From contig OX579635.1 of assembly GCA_951230915.1 (NCBI GenBank), forward strand, positions 45,508,001 through 45,572,000: DNA of 64,000 nucleotides, read 5' to 3'. This document shows, piece after piece, positions 12,501 to 24,233 of the stretch. Position 1 is the first letter of the stretch. Each line of letters opens with the position of its first letter. The notes beneath the pieces were generated by a model. That model ran no database searches. It was given only the letters and a program-made list of their open reading frames with translations, and had not been told where the DNA came from. The translations under genes were made by a program, and so were the position numbers. Source of the stretch: Antitrichia curtipendula (lineage: Eukaryota > Streptophyta > Bryopsida > Hypnales > Leucodontaceae).

Positions 12501-13076
12501 ACCACCTGTTGCACCCCAATCACCCCAATCCAATTTCAATCCGAAGCCCTAACCTCCCCAAACACCATCTCTTCTCCTACCCCACCCCACCCCCCCTAAC
12601 CAACCAATCCATCCATCCTCCCTCCCCCCCCCCCGCCGCACCTTATCATGCGCCGCCAGAATCGCCAACACGTCTTGCCTCGCCTTCCAATCCAAGTAGA
12701 GCACATCCTGCCGCAACAGCGCCCACGCCATGTTCACGTCGAACGTCCCCGTCTCCGCTCCTTTCGTCCTCAAACTCCCGCGCGCTTCCCTCGGATCCTC
12801 CACATCAAAAATTCTCACACTCCTTGGCTCCCCTGCCACACATTCCACCACCCCTTTCCCTCTCTTCCCTTTCCCTTTCCCCAAAGTCGCCTTCTTCCTG
12901 CCTGCCCACAACCCCCCTGCAACTCCGTAATTCACTTGAAACACGGTAGCCATGGACGACGAGCATCCCGGGGCGCCAATGTTGCTGTTATTGCTGTTGT
13001 TGCAGCAGCCAATTCTCCCGAGCTCCACCAGACGCGACGACGACGGAGCCGCTGCAAGGCTCAGCCCCGGCGTCAT
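9554..13076 (-). CDS. CAO: Chlorophyllide a oxygenase (chlorophyll b synthesis), 581 aa, 8 exons
   Basis: Coding exons on the minus strand: 12642-13076, 12401-12505, 11681-11974, 11404-11551, 10794-10978, 10573-10685, 10186-10480 and 9554-9724; all borders are GT-AG and in frame. The enzyme oxidises the C7 methyl of chlorophyllide a to formyl, giving chlorophyllide b, in the plastid. Residues 1-80 look like a transit peptide. The regulatory A domain runs from about 88 to 210, with [10 protein letters not shown] (134-143) where Arabidopsis CAO has its chlorophyll b-responsive degron. A linker follows, then the catalytic domain: Rieske ligands Cys305, His307, Cys324, His327 and the mononuclear iron motif Asn404, Asp407, His410, His415. 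The phrases [20 protein letters not shown] and THLHQLHVC are diagnostic. ATG 13076 was chosen because the frame only extends upstream to a TTG. The coding sequence is intact. Confidence 0.96.
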
Positions 13077-13700
13077 GGTGGCTGCAAACAAACAAACACG
13101 CCTATCGCCCTCGATTCGGCACCCAAATGCGAGCTCGAGAGGTTGAAATGAAGAGGAGGGGATTCAGAAAGCAGAATCGAAGGAGGAGGAGACCATCATG
13201 AGGTGATTTGGGGTCGAAAAACGCGATGCGAAGTCGTGGGTTCGGGGAGGTGAGCTCAGTGGTGGGGATTTGGGCATTGGATTGTGTATTGGGTCTGCCG
13301 TTCCCTCATCTGGGCGGGGTTAGTGTATCCAAGGGGCCAATGGGGGAGTGCCAAGCTGGCCTTGTGTTGGCTGCCCAGTGCCACAAGAATTGCCAAGCCT
13401 CCCTTGGCGTTGGCACGCACGCCCGGAAAGCCACTCGACCAAAGGGGCGGGGCCGCGGGGCCGCTGGGCGCCGGGGCGGGGCTGTGGCGCACCCTCCTCT
13501 CCAATATCACTGTAATTCAGTTGGGGATTTTAAGGGCTGGGGAAGGTTCGCAAGGGGTTCCCGGTTGGGGAACTGCAACTGTAACTCCTAACTGGGGAGA
13601 TACCCGCCCCTACCATGGTAACGACACCTACTTGGGAAGCACCCAAAACCGTTCCTATCCCCAATTCTGCAAAGTAGACTTCCATTAATATGTTAGTAGA
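13077..13700 (-). promoter_or_regulatory. CAO 5' leader and promoter region, locally GC-rich
   Basis: Upstream of the CAO ATG the sequence turns GC-rich, strongest near 13430-13490, where there are runs of GGGGCCGC/GGGGCGG type. ORFs here lack recognisable motifs. No TATA box or G-box (CACGTG) was seen, so this is assigned by position and composition. Confidence 0.35.
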
Positions 13701-13746
13701 CTTCCAATACGATGTCCCTCCAAAGTGTCCTTAAGCCATCCCCGTA

Positions 13747-14048
13747 AGGTAGGAGGCTCTTAAAGCAACCCTGTAAGAGCTGATTGCATTTTAAAGGAAG
13801 CTAAACTCCTTGAAATAATTTTCTATAAGTTTTACTAGGAAGAAAAATGAAATTGGCATCTAATCCAAGTTGTTTCATGTTTTTTGGACCTTCGTGGAAT
13901 TAGTTACAAATTTTGAAGTTGAAATGCAGTGGTTTCTATAAGCGCCCCCCTCGTGAAATGTACAATGTTGAAATTTTGAAAAAAGTAAAATGTACCTCTG
14001 TGTTAGAGGTTGCTTTTAGAACTAGGTCACTTTTAGAGCTGCCTACCT
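13747..14048. mobile_element. TA-flanked AGGTA-end MITE (302 bp)
   Basis: TA dinucleotides flank it at 13745-13746 and 14049-14050. The left end is AGGTAGGAGGCTCTTAAAGC. The right end, read on the minus strand, is AGGTAGGCAGCTCTAAAAGT, an inverted repeat with few mismatches. The left end also resembles the left end of the pogo/Tigger-like element at 26839 (AGGTAG, GGCT, GCAACC in register), so that family may have moved it. It has no coding capacity. Confidence 0.75.
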
Positions 14049-14050
14049 TA

Positions 14051-16721
14051 CTTAATGGTGATTGGATTATTGCTAATTTCCCTTTAATCCATTTTAAGAA
14101 CCACCTGTGTAACAATTTCAGTGGTCTACAGACCTTCAATTTTGAAAATTCATAAAAAATGCATGTCATATCCAAAAAATATTTTTTTTAAATTTTAAAT
14201 CATGATTTTCACTTGCTAATACTTCAAAAATATTTTTTCTAGAAAATGGTGCCTCCAACTATGTTGAATTGCTTATATTTGGACAGTTTTTGAATTGCTT
14301 CTACCTTATACAATTGGGTTGCCTTCACCAAAGAAGTTACCTCATGACTTATTACTTGTCCAGATAGAGGCACATCCAATTCTCTAAATTCAAGCAATGA
14401 CCAATGCACCAACGCATGCAACATGTATGGTTCCTACATTACTATAGTAAACTTATCAATCACCACACAAACTAAATTCAAATCCTTCTCCACATAAATA
14501 TAGAGGTTTGCATATTTTAAAAGTTGGCTTGATTATTAAATGCCATGTTAAGATTCACCTTTCAAAAATAGAATGCAAAAAGATTTCTCTCTACAAATTT
14601 TATTACAATTCAAAGACGATGCACTTGAAATCTAGTAAAAAAAATTCCTTACAACCCTTCACAGTATAGTAGTGTGTGGTCATTGGGCGATGATACAAAA
14701 TTTTGTTCCCATCACAATTGAATTGGTAGTTGAATTGTGCAGTTACTGTGCGGTAATTGGCAACAGTTGTTGTGCGGTTCTTGGATGTGTGCGGTGAATG
14801 ACCAATTTACTCTACCTCCTTCTGCAATAATTGTACATATTTATTTAGTGTAGAATGCCGAGAAATTAGTGAGGGGCAACCTAATTCTATTATTTAGTAT
14901 AGTTGTGAAACCAACTCTTAGAGCTTCTCAAATGGAAGGCACGTTGGAAGAACTTGGACTCTTCAAGAGGGGCAACTTGTTTTCCATTAGACAAGCTCAT
15001 GAGTAGTGTAGCTTCCAGATTTGAGCAATGCAACAGCAAATTTGGTGGAACTACATTAAGATTTTTATCTTTTACTTGAATTAAAGTCTTTGAATTGAAG
15101 TCCTTCTAGCCACATGTTCAGGCCCTCCAACTTCGGACAAGAGAAAAACAAGGACTGGAGAGGGGCTAGAGCTTTAGCCACAATATTAAACACTCGCGCA
15201 TTCAATTTCAAGAACTCCAACGTGTCAAAGGAAATACATTCTTATTGTGGAACCCACACAAAATTGAGATTCCATTGGAAACATGATCCTTACCATAGAA
15301 ATCATACTAACATAGCATGACTATGGTATAAAGGATTTTTTTCAAGCGTTAAGGAATAATGCCAGAATTTGTGGTGCCCATGGCTCATATTGGCACTAGT
15401 TTGGGGCCAATGTAGGCATTAGGTACCACACTCAAACACTATTGAGTGGTGTTCAAGGACTACACTTCTGGGCTTCTACTAACATTGTGATCACTATTGT
15501 AGAAACCATATCGACTTGCAACTTGGTTGCATTCTAAACATGAAAACTTTGAAGGAACCCACACTAAATTGTATCCTGGTTGCATTTTAAACATAAAATC
15601 TTTGATAGAAATTTTAATCCAGTTGTTGATTGTGAATATGAATTCTTCCATAGAAACCAAAGACTCCAAATTATGGCTTGCCTAGTTGCATTGTGGACAT
15701 GACTTCTACCACAAAAAAAGCATTGAATTCCATTGCAATTGCATTGTGAATGTGACTATGCCTATGCATCCAAAAGATGCAAACACAATATCCTTACTTG
15801 CCACTTCCGGCTCAAAAAATCTAGGACCATCAATATGCTTTAAAAATTTGGATTTCCTTTTAATGTCATTGATTTGAATTGCACAAAAAGATAATGTTGA
15901 TTGAATCCCCATCGTCAATGTCAAATACAATATTTATAAAATATATAATATGGTATACAATATACAGAATACATACAAATTATGAACTAACTAATATTCA
16001 AAAAGTCTCCCTATCTTAATTGTTCATTATCAATACAATGAAGGACTCCATATCACCCAATGTGACGATTTTTCAAGATAATGAATGCAAGGTGTAGGCA
16101 ATTTTAGCACACCCCATTTTAAGATTTTAATTTTCTTTCCATTGATCTTTATTTAGTATAAGCTAGATTCAAAGGTTTCATTTGCAATCAATGTCTTAAT
16201 TGGACTTTGCGACAATAACACAAGGCTTTGTTGTGGTGAAGTAAAACTGAAATTGTTGAAGGCCATGTACATGTTTAACAACATAATGTATATTGTGAAT
16301 AATTATAGGCAATTATTTTTGTGGCTTGTGCTTAACCATTAATCCTTACAAGCTAGTGGCAAGAAACAATATTTGATTTTTAGAAAATAAATGACATACT
16401 AAAATACATCAAAGACATGCATTTTTGCATTAGATTGATAATTGAACAATTAGTCAGTTTTTAATTGGATGTCATTTTAACATTGAAACCTTATCATGCT
16501 CAAATATGGCACCATATATACAAGTAGAACATATTGTAGCTTTTAAAACATATAGAACCAAGGTAAAACAATGATTGTAATTGGGTGTGCCATATATCAT
16601 TTCAGCCAACTCAACATGAAGGCAAACTTTTGTCTCAATTGTTTACATTTGTTTAGGCACATTCAATGTCAAATAAGCATAACAAATACAATATTGCCAC
16701 CACAATTGGGCCCTAGGAGTC
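14051..16721. other. Gene-poor AT-rich DNA with a degenerate 60-65 bp tandem repeat
   Basis: No gene is supported. From about 15220 to 15760 a phrase of the type TTGCATT..GAACATGA..CCATAGAAA recurs about every 60-65 bases with much divergence, suggesting an old minisatellite. Confidence 0.4.
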
Positions 16722-16725
16722 TTAA

Positions 16726-17217
16726 CCCCTAAAAAACCAAGGATTTTGGACTAAACACAAATTTGTTACAAAATACAAGTTTCATGCATTTCTTTGAAAT
16801 TTCGCATCAAAGAGTAGAAAGTGTTTGTTTGGATATTACTCAAAACTATTTCTAGTGTACTACATTGTAGAATTATAGAAAAAATCAAAAAATCAAAACA
16901 TCTATTGCAATAGCAATCTTCATTTACTAAAGACTGAATTGCACAATATTGAATATTTTCATTTTTATTTTCTTCTTCAAATTGATTTTCAAATTTTGTT
17001 TACATAATCTTTTGTCTCATTCTAATCCTTGTTTTTAAAATTCCATATTAATCTAATTTTTATTTTAATTTACATTATTTTATTTAAAAATTATACTTTA
17101 AAAATTACAATAATTTGATTTGATTACCAAAATAATCAACATCTATAGAAAATACATTTTTATGTAAAAGAATATCAACAAAACGTACCAATTAAATATG
17201 TATTGGACAAATTTAGC
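16726..17217 (-). mobile_element. TTAA-flanked element, class C copy 2, partial
   Basis: TTAA at 16722-16725 is followed by CCCCTAAAAAACCAAGG, matching the right end of class C copy 1 (3850-4388) read on the minus strand, including GGACTAAACACAAAT against GGACAAAACACAAAT. The opposite end was not found; the sequence runs into a class A element at 17222, so this copy may be truncated. Confidence 0.45.
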
Positions 17218-17221
17218 TTAA

Positions 17222-18150
17222 CCCCTAAAGGACTAGCGTGCAAAATTCGGCAACATAAAAAAATTGGGCAGGTACATGTGGCTAGAGATTTACAAGTTTG
17301 AGGTTGAAACTTTAATAGAAGTTGTGGACGAGGAGTACCTTTCATTTGAACTAAATTTTATGACATTTGGAAATACGAGTCAAAAGTTATGGCCTAATAT
17401 GTTACTTTTTTTCTCGGCCGGGCAGTCTGGGCAGATCAGAAAAAATCAATTTTTTCATAAACAAAAATTTGAAACTGGTTTTCCAGAGTTATCTATACGT
17501 GGAAAGCTTTTAATCATTCCATTTTGACCAATGAGTCAAAAGTTATGAGGAGTTTTATTTTGCGGGCAGTTTTGGAATCTCTACTCTAAAATAAACTTTG
17601 AAGTCTTTTATCTTACTCAATTTTCAATATTTTTTGAAAAAAATAAAATCATAAGATGTAGATTGTTTAATACAACATTTCAACCATTGGGATTGGCATT
17701 TTTCAATTTCATACCTAAATTCTTAACAATTTAGTATTTTTAATCATTCTTTACTTCATTCTACTTACTATTTTTTTCCTATATGTTGTACAATTCCAAA
17801 TGATGTGAAATTTTTCAAGCATGTAGCCAACTTGTTTAGGAAAAAGAATCCAAAGAAGCACCACCATTTTCGACATTTTTTCATAAAAAATTGAGCTTGT
17901 GAAGTGCAGCTGCCCTGTTTTTTGCAAGGTCAAAAAAACAATTTCAGTGATTTTGAATGCTTATATCTTGCATTCCATGTGGTGGAAATTTCTGAAATTT
18001 TTACCACATATTCTCAAGTCAACATACTACAAGATCCTGCGGTTACATGGTCAACAAAAAAAAAAAAAAAATTCAAAAATTTGGTACTTGTACTAAAAAT
18101 GGCAGTTCTTGAGCGTTTTCAATGAAAACATAGTCACAGAACTTTAGGGG
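17222..18150 (-). mobile_element. TTAA-flanked element, class A copy 2 (929 bp)
   Basis: It is flanked by TTAA at 17218-17221 and 18151-18154. The left end is CCCCTAAAGGACTAGCG and the right end is AACTTTAGGGG. The order of interior phrases (ATAACTTTTGACTCAT, CTGCCCGG-like, ATGCGGATTGGAAGATATT-like) is reversed relative to copy 1. An ORF on the plus strand (17904-18125) corresponds to the shared short ORF. Confidence 0.75.
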
Positions 18151-18893
18151 TTAATAGTGATGAATTGACAATTTTGTTTTGATGTAATCAATTCATTACT
18201 TTAAAGAATTTTCACAATATAATTCTTCCCAGCTACTTGTATCTGGTGTATATTTTCAAATTAATTCAATTGTTTTTGTCATATTACCAATCTCATTCTA
18301 TTTTTTGGTGTAATTATTATAGCAATGACGGTTGCTCACAAAAACATTCAAGATTTTTCAAATCAATAGACAACATATAAAGTCTCACATAATAAAATTT
18401 AAGATCAAAACTCAAGTGTCATTTGCAAGTCCAAATTTATCTACAAAATGATATGTGACCATATGGCAATGGAACTAGCGATTTTAGTGTGCATTGTTTA
18501 AGACAATTGTTTCAAATAAAAATATTAGTTGGTTATTTTTTGTGCATTGTTTAGGATTGGTGTTTCAAAGGTATGAGAAGTCCAATTTGGTTAGCAATAT
18601 GTGTTCTTTTTAAATATTTCATGTACAAGGTACATGAATTGACATATATTGCAGTTACAAAATTTTGTATGCATGTTAAATTATATCTAATGAAATTACA
18701 AAATTATTTTTGTCAAAGTCAACAAATACTTCTATAGATATTTCCATTCACTATACACATGGAGGTTCATGAATTCCAATTACAACAACACCTAATTCAA
18801 AAGTAGCACATTCTTGTATAGTAACAATAAATAGTAGTTATTTATATAGTGTCAAATGTTGAGAAATTAGTGTAGAACAACCTAATTTTATTA

Positions 18894-19191
18894 AGGTAAT
18901 CTGCTCTTAAAGTGATCATTTAAGAGTTGATTGCCTTTCCAAAGAAGCTAAACACATTATAGATATTTTTTATTAAATTTTTGTAGGAAGAAAAAGGGAA
19001 GTGGCATCTAACCCAAGTCGTTTCATATTTCTTGAACCTTCATGGAATTAGTTATAAATTTTTGAAGTTGAAACGTAGTGGTCATTGAAAGTGACCATCT
19101 CCTGACATGTACATTGTTGGTACATTGAAGAAAGTAAAATGTACCCCTATGTTGTGATTGAGTTTAGGGTATAGGTGCTTTTAGAGTAGAC
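18894..19191. mobile_element. TA-flanked AGGTA-end MITE, second copy
   Basis: It starts after TA with AGGTAATCTGCTCTTAAAG and parallels the 13747-14048 copy along its length (GGAAGAAAAA, TTTCAT, CTTCATGGAATTAGTTA). It ends near GCTTTTAGAGTAGAC, next to a further element that begins at 19194. The right terminus is less clear than in the first copy. Confidence 0.55.
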
Positions 19192-19193
19192 TA

Positions 19194-20400
19194 AGGTAAC
19201 TACACCTTAAATCACACACTTTCTAAAATCGCTCAAGTTTTATTTTTGCCTAAAATGTACTTCCAGTATTCATGAAAGTCTATAGTTGGTTATCCTAAAC
19301 CCTATTTTCAACACTTTGAAAATTTTCTTAGTTTATTCATATGGTGTCCCAAAAGTGCATTGTTAGAAAATCTAGAATCTCCTTTTGGCTTCCAACAAGA
19401 TCCTACCAAAAAAATTCAATAAAATAATGGCAACCATGCTAAATTGCTTATTAACCCCTAAAGTTCCATGATTATGTTTCACCAAAGACGCTCAAGCACT
19501 GTCATTTTTATTCTAAGTACCAAACTTTTGAATTTTTTTTTGACACATGTAACTGTAGGATCTTGTAGTATGCTGACTTGCGAACATGTGGTAAAACTTT
19601 CAAAATTTTCCACCGCGTGGATTGCAAGATATAAGCATTCAAAATCACTAAAATTGTTTTTTTGACCCTGCGAAAAACCGGGCAGCTGCACTTTAGAAGC
19701 TCACTTTTGTATGAAGAAATGTCCAAAATGATGGTGCTTCTTTGGATTCTTTTTCCTAGACAAGTTGGCTACATGCTTAAAAAATTTCACATCATTTGAA
19801 ATTGTACAACATATAGGGAAAAAATAGTAAGTAGAAAAAAATAGAGAATGATTTAAAACACAAAATTGTTAAGAATTTAGATATGGAACTGGAAAATGCC
19901 AATTCCAATGGTCAAAGTGTTTTAATAAACAATCTACATCCTATGATTTTATTTTTTTCACAAAAGTATTGAAAATTGAGTAAGATAAAGGACTTTAAAG
20001 TTTATTTTAGAGTAGAAATTCCATAATTGTCCACAAACTAAAACTCCTCATAACTTTTGACTCATTGGTCAAAATGGAATGATTAAAAGCTTTCCATGTA
20101 TATATAACTCTGGAAAACCAGTTTCAAATTTTTGTTTCTGAAAAAAATGATTTTTTTTATCTGCCCGGCCTGCCCGGCCGAGAAAAAAAGTAACATATTA
20201 GGCCATAACTTTTGGCTGATAATTCCAAATGTCATGAAATTTAAAACATATGAAAGATATTCCTTGTGCACAACTTCTGTTAAAATTTCAGCCAAAATTA
20301 TGAAAATCTCCAGTCGCAGGTACTTGCCCAAGATTTCTATACTGCCAAAAAATGCATGATGGTCCATTAGGGATTAATGTGATTTTAGGTGTATAGGAGG
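19194..20400. mobile_element. TA-flanked MITE (AGGTAACTAC type), interrupted by a TTAA element
   Basis: It begins TA then AGGTAACTACACCTTAAATC and is a relative of 44753-45036. Its body stops at AAATTGCT near 19448 and resumes as GTGATTTTAGG at about 20379. The gap is filled by the class A TTAA element 19455-20373. The final bases differ from the 45-kb copy, so the right end is uncertain. Confidence 0.55.
19455..20373 (+). mobile_element. TTAA-flanked element, class A copy 3 (919 bp), nested
   Basis: TTAA flanks at 19451-19454 and 20374-20377. The left end is CCCCTAAAGTTCCATG; the right end is slightly decayed (GGTCCATTAGGGA). It lies inside a TA-type MITE whose uninterrupted relative is at 44753-45036. 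Interior phrases match the other class A copies, for example CTGCCCGGCCTGCCCGG near 20161. Confidence 0.75.
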
Positions 20401-20732
20401 CAACCCATTCCTAATCAGCCCCTCCATTATGGCCATGTAGGATGTTCCCTTTCCGTTCAAGAAGTAATGAACGATGATGAATGATGGCACAGTTCCTGGT
20501 GCAGTTGTGGCACATTATAAATGATTACAAGACTCTCAGCAATGAAACAAACCCTTGTTGGATTTTGCAATGAGCCATTGATTGGAATTTGGAAAGTCTA
20601 TATGACCAATATGGGTGGAACATAATCTTCAGCTAATAAAATTCATAGTAATTATGTTTTGAGAATTAAAAATCTGAAAATTTATGGAAACCTTCCAATC
20701 TCTATTTCTACACATGGGATATGTATATTTGC
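20378..20732. other. Spacer between two TTAA elements
   Basis: A short AT-rich stretch that begins with the tail of the interrupted MITE. No gene or element end was recognised in the remainder. Confidence 0.35.
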
Positions 20733-20736
20733 TTAA

Positions 20737-21316
20737 CCCCTAAAGGACCGTTTGTCCCCTCGGGGGATAATTTGGGTCTGGGTAGGTTCGTGTTGTCTCA
20801 ATTTGTAGTGAATTTCTTTGAGATTTTTTGAGGTTGTGTAGTTTTGCGAGAGCTTTGTGGATATATAATTTTTGTTTCAATCGGATGCCAGATGAAAAAG
20901 TTATGTCCCAATAAGCAAGAAATGGATATTGGTAGGCAGCCCCAAAAAAATCACCAAAAGTCAAAATAATTGTTTTGAATTTTTTTTCAAAAATATTATG
21001 TTTTTCTCTACATGTGAAGCTTTGATTCATTCTATTTGGACTAGGGATGAGAAAGTTATGGACAATCTTAGTTTTTTGGGCAATTTGAGCATCTTTAAAA
21101 AAAATACTTTTGGGCCAACTTTAAATGCTACTATCTTCCAATCCGTACGGTCAAATTTGATGAAATTTTTACTACATGATCTCAGACAAGTTAAGTACAA
21201 GATCATACAGTTAAATTCCAAAAAAATAATATTATTTTGATTTCCTTAAATGAATTCAATAGAAGTGACAATTTTGAGTGTTTTTTGACAGAAAACACCC
21301 TCGGGGCTTTTAGGGG
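20737..21316 (-). mobile_element. TTAA-flanked element, class B, inverted copy (580 bp)
   Basis: TTAA at 20733-20736 and 21317-21320; ends CCCCTAAAGGACCGTTTGTC and GGGCTTTTAGGGG. It is the reverse of class B copy 1 (1599-2180), with the shared phrases GACAAACGGTCC and GATTGGAAGATATTAGCATT found on the opposite strand. Both ends and both TTAA flanks are intact, so it defines the class B boundaries best. Confidence 0.8.
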
Positions 21317-22043
21317 TTAAGTGGTCAAAAATGGGTTGCCTCCCTTAGGTTCTGTCCGCACTTGGCGTTATGGGTATGAAGTTACAGAGGTAGCAGGTGG
21401 AAAGACTGTGACGCGTTCACACAGGTGTTAATGTGTAAATGCCGATCCTACATGGAATCAAACGTGGCGCAGACGTGGACATGGGAAAGAGCAGTGCCTC
21501 AGAATACGGACAGCAGGAAGCATTTTCTAATGGGAGTTCTTTTCTTCGCTTTTATGTGAGACCTGGATGTCCTGAAAATGTACATTTCAGGAGAGTACAA
21601 GCGGTATTTGTTAAAGGGGGGCTGTGGGGTCCCATTAAGTGGGAGTGTTGTGCATGGCCCACTGTTACCGTCACTTGTAGCGATGCGCGCCGCCGCTTGA
21701 GTCGTGCCGAAGTCCAGGAAGGTGTCCATGTACGTCAAAATTAAATGTCGCCAGCTACACCGCCTGCAGCATCTGAATTAAAAGAAACCGCATGAACGGT
21801 TTAGGAGTGTTTCTGATCAGCCCCGAGGATTTGTCGTCTTCCGATTCCCACTGTAGCCAGCTTCCCGAAGCACATCTGTCGCTGTAAGTTCTGTCTGCAT
21901 GCCTTGCATGCGTGAAATTGATTAATTGCAATCCAAATTCATGAGCAACTGTAGTTTGTCAAGTTCATAATATCCCTGACTTTGTGTTCATGCAATTGGC
22001 TTTACGCAAAAAATGGAGAGACTTCACTTACGTGGATCGAACG

Positions 22044-23798
22044 ATGTCGTCATTCTTGGAAGTGCCGCTGCGAATTCTGGTGAGTTCTGCTCATCCTCGT
22101 CATGGCTTTTCTAACTCTCTACCGAAAGGCGACCTGCAAAACACAAGCACACACTCCGATGGTCCAGTAAGTGTTTTGCCATACATCGAATTCACATAAT
22201 TGTGGTTTGGATTGGGCAGCTTATAGAGCACTAATACCGCCACGACGACCGAGAACGCCAACTAGTGTCATTTCTTTGAGTAAGTGCAGCTCACTGAACG
22301 TCTTCATTCCCGATGCATGGACGTCCGTCTTTTCCTTCAGAAGTCCCTAAAAAAACACCGCACATGCTAGTTTCAGTTCATTTGAAGCACACTACACTGT
22401 CTGAAGAAGCTGATCAAAAAAATTAATTCAACAGGTGAATCCGACGGCACGATTGAGTCCTCTGACTTCATAGCGGCAGCGGCACTTCCTGCTACGCATC
22501 CACGAATTCCTGTGGAGGCTGGTACTGACTGCAGTCCTGCAAAACGCGCCAAGAAGGAAAGGGGCCCGAATTGGAACACAACGGAAATTTTGGCCCTCAT
22601 TCAAGCAAAAAGAGATTTCTTCGTGGAAGAATGTGAAACAAAAGATGGACATGACTTGATGAATCCTGACTCCAGCAAGTGGGCTCGTGTTAGTTTGCAA
22701 CTCATGTGCTCCGGAGTTGCGTCCTGCAATCGAGATGGTCCGGCTTGTAAAAGCAAGTGGAACCAGTTGTTGCCTGACTATAAGAGAATAGCCGATTACT
22801 TCGGTCACACTGGCACTAACGCAATTGACTTTTGGAATATGAGTGTTCATGACAGGACATCACAAAGCCTGCCTAAGAGTTTCTCGGAGGAAATTTTTTG
22901 TGCGATGCACGAGTGGAATGCAGGAAGACCGAGCATGCGACCACCGCATTCAAGAGACCTCCTCTCCACCGAAGATTCAAACTTCGAACAGAAGAGACCA
23001 GACTTTGTGAGTTTGTGGATCTCAATGACAATGACAGCGCACATGATACAGATGACCCTATGGATGTGGAGACCACTAAAGAAGACAGTGGTTTCATGAA
23101 GAGCCCTGCCCCTATGTCTCCGTTTCCATCACGTATGCCGTTGTTCAGCATAGCTCGTACTGCCATGTTCACAGCGACTGCCGCAGCGTGACCGCGGAAG
23201 CTCTCCCGAAGCGTGCACAGCTCCGACCCGGCTGAAGAATCCTGTGCCTGCTGGAGTGAAGCCCCACATTTAGAGTTCAAGTGACACTGCTGAAAAGAGT
23301 GTGCATTGGCGGCTAGGCAACACAGTAGTACGAAGGAAGACATTGAGCGGGCATGCACTTGTAGCACAAGCGACGAAATCAACGGGAGATGCAATGACAA
23401 ATCAAATGAGAGACATGGCACAAGCAAGCAAAGATGTGGAGAAAACAAAAATTGAAGTACAAATGAAATTGTTTTCCGAACAATTGGAATACCAAAAAGA
23501 GCGCGACAGAAGACTGCATGACACTGCAGCGGCAACGAATGAAAATGCAAAGTTATCTATCGTAAAGCAAGGTGAGGTAGTGCTATGTCTGTCGAACCTA
23601 GCATCTATTTTAAGCGCCAGACTGCAGCGCCGCATGCCTATACCTGGGGAGAGTGCGCCTGTACATGCTTCTCCTACTACTGTACATACCTCTCCTACTA
23701 CTATACATGTAAATCTAGCAGAAACTCGACAGCCGCATAATGTTGAAGAGAACGTCGTGGACCCTTCTCCTGTACAGAACGACACTCCAATGCTGTAG
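22044..23798 (+). CDS. PIF/Harbinger ORF1-like protein, Myb/SANT-type (exon model partly uncertain)
   Basis: Exons 22044-22079, 22129-22166 and 22227-22279 and an exon from 22435 join in frame with GT-AG borders. The fourth exon holds KRAKKERGPNWNTTEI followed by a Trp/Leu-spaced helix region to about 22850, resembling the trihelix/Myb-like ORF1 of PIF elements, which binds DNA and helps bring in the transposase. A basic cluster precedes the domain. After about 22960 the likely reading frame becomes unclear: one frame runs to 23099, while an acidic tail in another (22970-23191) looks more protein-like. A further ORF with coiled-coil character (about 23391-23798) may be the last exon. Either an intron or an indel lies between. 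Confidence 0.5.
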
Positions 23799-24233
23799 TT
23801 CACGTTTTCCTTCACACTGAAAACACCTGTACAGATAGAGAAGAGCGATTTAGTCGTGAATCCCTTCCAATTTTGCCGCACTGACGACCGTGCGTTTTTT
23901 CCCTATGAGTACTGTGTAGTTTTTGTCAAACTAGAAGTGAGGAGCACAAGATGTTCTGTACATTGAGCAATACATATGTACAACATGTGAAATGAAAAAA
24001 AAAAAAAAAAATTCTATGTAAAAAATTATGTATCCTGCACAGTACATTACCTGCATTCACAGTAGATGCACACCTCTCTGCACTGCTAAATGTATTCCAA
24101 GATCTCGTCTCTTGTGAACACCGGTCATTATTGGCTGCTCGTCGTCAACCAGCACTGGCACTTCAACGTCGTGAGCAACGTCAGGCATCGGGTCATCACG
24201 GAATCCTTCCATTCTCAAAACTGTGAGTAGCCG

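Noticed and set aside
12407..13151. Long plus-strand ORFs rich in Pro, Ser and His (12407-12949 and 12648-13151)
   Set aside because: They are antisense to CAO exon 1 and its intron; composition of the GC-rich exon keeps the opposite strand open. No conserved motif.
15460..15930. ORFs on both strands with repeated HCG/FYHK-like words
   Set aside because: They come from a degenerate 60-65 bp tandem repeat, and the two strands are equally open.
23990..24010. A-run between the two PIF/Harbinger genes taken as a retroposed poly(A) tail
   Set aside because: It lies inside the Harbinger element between convergent ORFs, with no target duplication around it; an A-run in AT-rich spacer is enough to explain it.
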